From Methylococcales bacterium (lineage in GTDB: Bacteria; Pseudomonadota; Gammaproteobacteria; Methylococcales; Methylomonadaceae): a stretch of 11,200 nt of DNA. The notes beneath the pieces were generated by a model. The model was not told the origin of the DNA and did not search any database. It worked only from the letters and a program-made list of their open reading frames with translations. Where the stretch lies: assembly GCA_023144875.1 (NCBI GenBank), contig JAGLEW010000157.1, positions 1-11,200 on the forward strand. The letters run 5' to 3'. Position 1 is the stretch's first letter. Each line of letters begins with the position of its first letter. Positions 6,143-11,200 of the stretch are shown here, piece by piece. Made by a program: the position numbers and the translations under genes.

Positions 6143-8769
6143 GACAAGCTTTTACTGGCGAGTTCATACACATCTTTTGAAATATCTTTGGTATTTACAA
6201 TTCGTTCTAATTGTATTTTCATTAATTGTTGACGCGATACATCAAAACGCTGCCATTGTGTAAGCGTTGTCAGCATTCTGGAGGCAACTTGAGGGTTAAT
6301 GCTGTTTAACTGGATAACATGATCAGCTAAAAATTGATAACCCTCACCATTTTTTGCATGGTAGCACACAGGATTTCCTCGACTAAAACTGCCAATTAAT
6401 GAACGCAGTCGGTTAGGGTTTTTTAAATCAAAAGCAGGGTGTTGTCCTAATTTTTGTATATTTGAAAACGTTTTTGAATGGCTACTGGTCGCTTGTAATG
6501 CAAACCATTTATCAATGACTAAGGCATCGTGTTGCCATTGTTGGTAAAAAACGTCTAAATAATGGGATTGCTCAGGGTGCTGAGTATTAATAATCAATTG
6601 AAGAGCGACAATTTGATCGGTCATAGTACGCGCGTTTTCAAACTGTTTTGCTATTAACGATTGTGCTGTTGTATGTTTAAGCCGAGATAGATACGTTAAA
6701 CAACAATTTTTAATACGTCGCTTGCCAATTGAAATTGGATCTAATTGTGTTGAGTGATTTTGATGGTGTTGCTGATACAGCGCGACAAATTGAGACTGAA
6801 ATTTTTCCGCTAATTGATCTTTGATAAATTCTAGCGCTTGATGAATCGCATCTACATCAATGGGGGTCATTTGTTCAGCGACATAAAGTTCAGCAGGGAG
6901 TGTTAATAATAATGAAAAATACGCTAAATCATCCCATTGCTGATTTAAAACCTGTTCAAAAGCATCCAGAAATAGTGGATTCAGGCGTAATGGACGGTCT
7001 TGTTGAATATCCTCAATTAAGGAAAAAATAAGATTAACCGCTAATTTTTGTCCCGCTTCCCAACGATTAAATGGATCGGTATCATGGCTTAATAAAAAGG
7101 CTAAAGTTTTTGGTGTTTGTGGTTGGTTTAACTTAATCGGCGCTGAAAAAGATCGTAATAATGACACTATAGGCTGTTTTTTCAAGCCCTTAAATACAAA
7201 TTGTTGGGATTCTTTAGTCAGTGATAAAACTATTTCATCAACAGAGCCTGATATCCCTAATTGTATGCTTTCAAGCGATCCATCGTCTGCATTTAATAAG
7301 CCAATTTTAATAGGAATTTGCAGTGGTTCAGGCGCTTTATGCGATTGTTCAAGCGTTAAGGTTAAGGTCTGTGCTTGTTGATTATACGTTTCTAAAACAT
7401 TAACCACGGGGGTGCCGACTTGAGTGTACCAACGTTTAAATTGTGTGAGTGAGATGTCATTTGCGTCCTCCATTGCCTGAATAAAATCATCACAAGTAAC
7501 CGCTTGTCCATCATGGCGTTTAAAATATAAATCACTTCCCGCGCGAAATTGCTCTTTTCCTAAAAGGGTGTGTAGCATTCGTATGACTTCTGCGCCTTTT
7601 TCGTAAACCGTTAAGGTATAAAAATTATTGATTTCAATATAGGAATCAGGACGAATGGCATGGGCAAGAGGGCCTGCATCTTCTGCAAATTGATGCATTC
7701 GTAATAAATTAACATCTTCAATGCGTTTAACCGCAGGCGAGCCGTGATCGGCTGAAAACTCTTGATCTCTGAAAACGGTAAAGCCTTCTTTTAAGCTTAA
7801 TTGAAACCAATCTCGGCAGGTGACACGGTTTCCCGACCAATTATGAAAATACTCATGCGCGATAACAGCCGCAACCCCTTCATAATCACTATCTGTCGCC
7901 GTATCAGGACTTGCGAGTACAAATTTAGTATTAAAAATATTTAAGCCCTTATTTTCCATCGCACCCATATTGAAATGACTGACAGCAACAATCATATAAC
8001 AATCTAAATCATATTCTCGTCCATAAATTTTTTCATCCCATGTCATTGCCGCTTTTAGCGAATTCATTGCATGAGCGCATTTGTCTATATCTGTCGCTTC
8101 TACAAAAATTTGTAGGGTAATTTCACGTCCTGTCATGGTGATGAATTGATCTTCAAGAACACTTAATTGACCTGCGACTAAGGCAAAAAGATAACACGGT
8201 TTTGCAAAAGGATCTTCCCATTTTGTCCAGTGACAATTGTTATCAAGCTCACCTACCGCTATTTGATTTCCATTGGATAAAAGCACAGGGTATTGCGTTT
8301 TATCGCCTATCAATGTGGTGGTGAATGTTGCCATTATGTCAGGGCGGTCTAAATAATAGGTGATTTTCCGAAAGCCTTCAGCTTCACATTGCGTACATAA
8401 CATATTGTTAGATAGATATAATCCTTCAAGCGCTGTATTAGCGGTAGGATTAATAAAATTTTCAATTTTTAACTTAAAACTTTCAAGGCGAGGCAGTTTG
8501 TAAATGGTTAATGATTCGTTGGTTAATTCGTAATCTTGGGTCGTTAATATCTGTCCATCCAACGTAATTTGGATTAATTCGAGCTGTTCGCCTAAAAGTG
8601 TTAACTCGCATGATTTATTTTCGCTTAAAGGGTTGTGTTGTAGCTTGAGTTCCGCAATAACGCGAGTTTTCTGTGGGTCAAGATGGAAGCTTAAATCAAC
8701 ATGATGGATTAGATAATGAGGAAGGCAATAATCTTTAAGATAGATTGTTTTAGGTGTATTCATAGTCAT
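6139..8769 (-). CDS. pepN: Aminopeptidase N (M1 family zinc metallopeptidase)
   Basis: PepN removes N-terminal residues from peptides in the cytoplasm and does much of the last step of protein turnover. The 876 residues match the E. coli length of about 870. The substrate-anchoring GAMEN is at 269-273. Zinc ligands are His305 and His309 of HEYFH, with Glu306 catalytic, and Glu328 in the expected HExxH-x18-E spacing. Tyr389 in YTLTVYEKGAEV is the transition-state tyrosine. QCEAEGFRKITYYLDRPD near 127-144 is also typical. All catalytic residues are present. The start lies five bases after the ATP-grasp gene's stop, so coupled translation is likely. A second ATG two codons in (8763) is possible. 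The stop codon overlaps that of the convergent channel gene by four bases, and no terminator hairpin is visible there. Confidence 0.97.
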   Translation of the reverse strand: MTMNTPKTIYLKDYCLPHYLIHHVDLSFHLDPQKTRVIAELKLQHNPLSENKSCELTLLGEQLELIQITLDGQILTTQDYELTNESLTIYKLPRLESFKLKIENFINPTANTALEGLYLSNNMLCTQCEAEGFRKITYYLDRPDIMATFTTTLIGDKTQYPVLLSNGNQIAVGELDNNCHWTKWEDPFAKPCYLFALVAGQLSVLEDQFITMTGREITLQIFVEATDIDKCAHAMNSLKAAMTWDEKIYGREYDLDCYMIVAVSHFNMGAMENKGLNIFNTKFVLASPDTATDSDYEGVAAVIAHEYFHNWSGNRVTCRDWFQLSLKEGFTVFRDQEFSADHGSPAVKRIEDVNLLRMHQFAEDAGPLAHAIRPDSYIEINNFYTLTVYEKGAEVIRMLHTLLGKEQFRAGSDLYFKRHDGQAVTCDDFIQAMEDANDISLTQFKRWYTQVGTPVVNVLETYNQQAQTLTLTLEQSHKAPEPLQIPIKIGLLNADDGSLESIQLGISGSVDEIVLSLTKESQQFVFKGLKKQPIVSLLRSFSAPIKLNQPQTPKTLAFLLSHDTDPFNRWEAGQKLAVNLIFSLIEDIQQDRPLRLNPLFLDAFEQVLNQQWDDLAYFSLLLTLPAELYVAEQMTPIDVDAIHQALEFIKDQLAEKFQSQFVALYQQHHQNHSTQLDPISIGKRRIKNCCLTYLSRLKHTTAQSLIAKQFENARTMTDQIVALQLIINTQHPEQSHYLDVFYQQWQHDALVIDKWFALQATSSHSKTFSNIQKLGQHPAFDLKNPNRLRSLIGSFSRGNPVCYHAKNGEGYQFLADHVIQLNSINPQVASRMLTTLTQWQRFDVSRQQLMKIQLERIVNTKDISKDVYELASKSLS

Positions 8770-8774
8770 AAAAT

Positions 8775-9761
8775 TTAAGCGATAGGGATCAAGACTGATT
8801 GATTGGTCAAGGTTTGGGGGCGACGTAAATCACAATGGATTAACCGTAACACTTCTTCGGCTATATTAATGCCTAATGCGGGCTTAATTCCAACATAAGA
8901 GGTGGTTAATCGGGGATTAATTTCTACGACAACTAATTGGTGCGATTGCTGGATAAGATCAATGCCAACATAGCCCCAGAGTGTTGGAAATGCGTATGCA
9001 ATTTTATTTAAAAGTAATTGAAACTGATCTTGTTTAGTTTCATGATTTACGTGACAAGATAGGAGTTTAAAATGTTGATTTATAATAATAATCTCTTGAT
9101 GATTGGCACAAATAAACTGTGCTTTTCCATGTTTAAATAAGGCAGATAGACTTACGGTTTTTCCTTCGATAAAAGGTTGAAGAATATAATCTTCTAAATT
9201 ATTAAATTGAGCTATTTTTAGGGTTAATTCTTGTTGATTTTGAATAATAAAGCTATTATCGCAACTAACCCCATCGCGTATTTTTAATACAGTTTTTTTG
9301 GGAAAAATGGACGCATTTTTTTTTAATAGAACGGTATTGACCGTTGCAATTTTATGGGCGGACAAGTGTTGGAAGGTTTGCCATTTATCGGCGGTTTTTT
9401 TGATAGCACAACAAGGTGAAGAGAGTAATATTTTATTGGAACGTTGAACCAGTTGTGTGAAGGTATAGAGAGTATGTTCTGTTTCAGGGGCAATTATCCA
9501 CACAGCATCAATGTGAGATAACGTTTTTTGAAAGATGGTTAAAAGGTTATCCTCATTATTGATAAGAATAAAGTTAAGTGTCTCATCCAACTGCGGAATA
9601 AACCGTTGATCTATTAAAATAGAAAGTTCATGATTTCCACTTTCCATAAGTTCATCGGTTAATGATTTCAGCATTAAGAAGCCTTCCGTGGCTAAATGTT
9701 TGGGTATTTTTTTAGATGAAAAACCACCGCCACAAATATATTCAAAAATAAGTATTTTCAT
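8775..9761 (-). CDS. ATP-grasp ligase, probably tyramine-glutamate ligase-like (MfnD type)
   Basis: ATP-grasp enzymes join a carboxylate to an amine through an acyl phosphate. The 328-residue product begins MKILIFEYICGGGF, the opening I associate with MfnD, which joins tyramine and glutamate for methanofuran and, in methylotrophs, for methylofuran. ATP-grasp marks visible are Lys160 in VLKIRDGVSCDNS (a nucleotide-binding lysine), QPFIEGKTVSLS (195-206), GYVGIDLI (263-270) and VEINPRLTTSY (279-289), whose Glu280 and Asn282 should bind Mg2+. The fold is secure; the substrate is inferred from the N-terminal pattern. If correct, the host makes methylofuran for tetrahydromethanopterin-linked formaldehyde oxidation. 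No other methylofuran gene is in view. It lies 33 bases after the FimV-like gene and five before pepN, in a probable operon. No good Shine-Dalgarno sequence is seen. Confidence 0.75.
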   Translation of the reverse strand: MKILIFEYICGGGFSSKKIPKHLATEGFLMLKSLTDELMESGNHELSILIDQRFIPQLDETLNFILINNEDNLLTIFQKTLSHIDAVWIIAPETEHTLYTFTQLVQRSNKILLSSPCCAIKKTADKWQTFQHLSAHKIATVNTVLLKKNASIFPKKTVLKIRDGVSCDNSFIIQNQQELTLKIAQFNNLEDYILQPFIEGKTVSLSALFKHGKAQFICANHQEIIIINQHFKLLSCHVNHETKQDQFQLLLNKIAYAFPTLWGYVGIDLIQQSHQLVVVEINPRLTTSYVGIKPALGINIAEEVLRLIHCDLRRPQTLTNQSVLIPIA

Positions 9762-9794
9762 AATTATTTTTAATAGTGGCTATTGCATCAGCGT

Positions 9795-11200
9795 TTATAA
9801 ACTATTAAGTAATTTTTTAGCAATCAATTTTTGATCTTCAGTGCCTTGTTCTTGGATTTCTTCCAAAATAGATTTTGCAGCAGCTGAATCACCCATGTCA
9901 ATATAGGCACGAGCGAGATCAATTTTAGTTTCTTCAACACTCATTTCATCAAGATTTTGAAAGTCTTCACGTTCATCTTGCTCTGAATAGTATGAAGAAT
10001 CTTCTAACGATATGGCGTTATTAAGCCCTAAAGGCTCTGTATCTTTATCCACTGTAGAGTCAAAACTTGAAAGTTTAGTATCCTCTAAATCTTCTTCGTC
10101 AAAGGTGGGAGATAAATCAAAATTTTCTACAGAATCAAGGAGGTGGTCTTGATTTTCCGCTGAATAATCATCTAAATTTGATGTGCTACTCATTGCTTTT
10201 GCAGGAAGGTCTTCAAAGCCTGCTAAATCAAAATCAAAGTTTTCATCAAGAAGCCCTTGATTACTAATGCCTGTTGAGATGATAGAAGACTCCTCGTCTA
10301 AGCTTGATAAATCAAAGTCAATATCAAGCTCATCGGTCGCCGATTTGATAATATTATCAGAAGAAGGTTCTTTTTGATCATCTTCTACAATACCTTGCTC
10401 ATTTACCCCTGTTGCAATAATTGATGACTCTTCATCAAGACTTGATAAATCAAAATCATCTTCCATTGTGGCGGCGATAATAGAGGACTCATCATCAAGA
10501 TTTTCTAGACTATAATCTAGGTTCTTTTCAAGAGTAGTCGAGTTTTTTGTATAAAAATCATTATCTACAATGCCTCCTTGACCATTAACACTGGACGATA
10601 TAATAGATGATTCATCATCAAGGCTTAATAAATCAAAATTATCATCAACATAACGTTCATCTTCTGCATCAATTGCGATCATGGATGATTCATCATCAAA
10701 ATTTAATAAATCATTCTTACTGTCTTCAGCGATTTCTTGCTCATTTAAGTGATTGGATATAATGGAAGATTCTTCATCAATATCTGCTACGTGGGTATCT
10801 TTTTCGGAAGATAGGAAGGCTTCATTGGAAATTAATGAATCAGCAACGGCCGCATCAAAGTTCGATAAATCAAAATCATTATTAAGTTCATCAGAATCAT
10901 TCGTAAAATTAAAATCATCGTCATTGAATACTTCGGAATCTCCAGAGAGTATGGAATGAGTAACATCATCATCAAAGCTTGATAAATCAAAATTATTTTC
11001 AAGCTCACTGTCACCATCAACATTAAAATTTGATGAAATATCATCTCCAAAATGGCTGTCACCCAATAATGTTGAATCACCCGATACTATAGATTCTGCA
11101 ACATCTGTCTCTATACCTGATAGATTAAAATCACCGCCGAGATCATCAAATGCTTCAATTTTAGAAGTAGTAGATTCTATATTCGGTAAATCAATATCTT
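9795..11200 (-). CDS. fimV: FimV/HubP-like polar landmark protein, repeat region and C-terminus (5' truncated by the window)
   Basis: FimV/HubP proteins span the inner membrane, bind peptidoglycan through an N-terminal LysM domain and organise the cell pole (type IV pili, chemosensory and chromosome-origin partners). Here the frame stays open to the right edge, so the LysM and membrane parts lie outside. The TTG at 11066 is internal. The visible part is extremely rich in Asp, Glu, Ser and Asn and carries two kinds of repeat. The last 45 residues (codons at 9932-9798), beginning EETKIDLARAYIDMGD and ending AKKLLNSL, match the conserved FimV C-terminal TPR-like domain. That domain is the basis for the name; low-complexity repeats alone would not suffice. 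The usual asd or truA/trp neighbours are absent, and an ATP-grasp gene and pepN follow, so this may be a paralogue or a rearranged locus. Confidence 0.8.
   Translation of the reverse strand, partial: DIDLPNIESTTSKIEAFDDLGGDFNLSGIETDVAESIVSGDSTLLGDSHFGDDISSNFNVDGDSELENNFDLSSFDDDVTHSILSGDSEVFNDDDFNFTNDSDELNNDFDLSNFDAAVADSLISNEAFLSSEKDTHVADIDEESSIISNHLNEQEIAEDSKNDLLNFDDESSMIAIDAEDERYVDDNFDLLSLDDESSIISSSVNGQGGIVDNDFYTKNSTTLEKNLDYSLENLDDESSIIAATMEDDFDLSSLDEESSIIATGVNEQGIVEDDQKEPSSDNIIKSATDELDIDFDLSSLDEESSIISTGISNQGLLDENFDFDLAGFEDLPAKAMSSTSNLDDYSAENQDHLLDSVENFDLSPTFDEEDLEDTKLSSFDSTVDKDTEPLGLNNAISLEDSSYYSEQDEREDFQNLDEMSVEETKIDLARAYIDMGDSAAAKSILEEIQEQGTEDQKLIAKKLLNSL
10275..11129 (-). repeat. Two families of acidic protein repeats in the FimV-like gene
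   Basis: Repeat A, about 22 residues with the pattern F-[ND]-L-S-x(4)-D/A-V-x-[DEH]-S-[IL], occurs at 11129-11064, 10991-10926 and 10874-10815, spaced 46 and 39 residues. Repeat B, a nine-residue core [LIF]-D-[DE]-E-S-S-[IM]-I-[AS], often preceded by FDLSS, occurs six times, at about 10784-10755, 10700-10674, 10622-10596, 10499-10473, 10439-10413 and 10301-10275. Its spacing varies from 20 to 46 residues. The underlying DNA is similar but not identical, with synonymous changes, so the copies are conserved at protein level rather than freshly duplicated. The A series probably continues beyond the window. Confidence 0.85.

Noticed and set aside
11064..11066. TTG at 11066 as the start of the FimV-like gene
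   Set aside because: The frame continues without a stop to base 11200 and includes a further copy of repeat A (11129-11064), so the gene starts outside the window.
10753..11080. Hydrophobic minus-strand frame (10832-11080) and a serine-rich plus-strand frame (10753-10959)
   Set aside because: Both are frame-shifted readings of repeated GAT/GAA codons in the FimV-like gene. The apparent membrane character of the first comes from reading ATGAT-rich sequence out of frame.

Overview
The window reads as an AT-rich chromosomal segment of a gammaproteobacterium. MutS, Hsp15 (HslR), aminopeptidase N, a TusE/DsrC-family protein and a FimV-type C-terminal domain all resemble their gammaproteobacterial relatives. 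The ATP-grasp protein upstream of pepN looks like the tyramine-glutamate ligase (MfnD) type, which in bacteria belongs to methylofuran synthesis. This makes a methylotroph, perhaps a low-GC methanotroph of the Methylococcales, the most likely host. That assignment is an inference from one gene. I see no rRNA, tRNA, insertion sequence, prophage or CRISPR array, and no gene-free stretch longer than 300 bases.

Layout, left to right. The 3' end of mutS (1-249, +) is followed by a gene of the hybrid-cluster protein family (297-1937, +). A bidirectional hairpin terminator (2004-2034) separates it from a convergent FocA/NirC-type channel gene (2051-2863, -). A divergent intergenic region leads to a two-cysteine DsrC-type gene (3052-3426, +), which converges closely on hslR (3431-3829, -). 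Next comes a probable two-gene membrane operon (3985-6142, +): a small four-helix protein of unknown function (probably DUF6394) and a two-RCK potassium-channel-like protein. It meets, stop codon over stop codon, a minus-strand cluster in transcription order fimV-like (open at the right edge), MfnD-like ATP-grasp, pepN (11200 down to 6139).

The strongest unusual signal is in the hybrid-cluster protein. Its N-terminal [4Fe-4S] cysteines are intact and its length and spacing are normal, but four of the seven residues that bind the hybrid Fe-S-O cluster in Desulfovibrio and E. coli Hcp are replaced (His to Ser, Cys to Ser, Cys to Glu, Cys to Ser). It should not be annotated without comment as a hydroxylamine/NO reductase. 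Other points worth checking are the GFG-E selectivity filter of the channel and its DUF6394 partner, the two kinds of acidic repeat in the FimV-like protein and its unusual neighbours, the two-cysteine DsrC protein with no sulfur genes beside it, and a terminator-like hairpin in the leader of the FocA/NirC gene.
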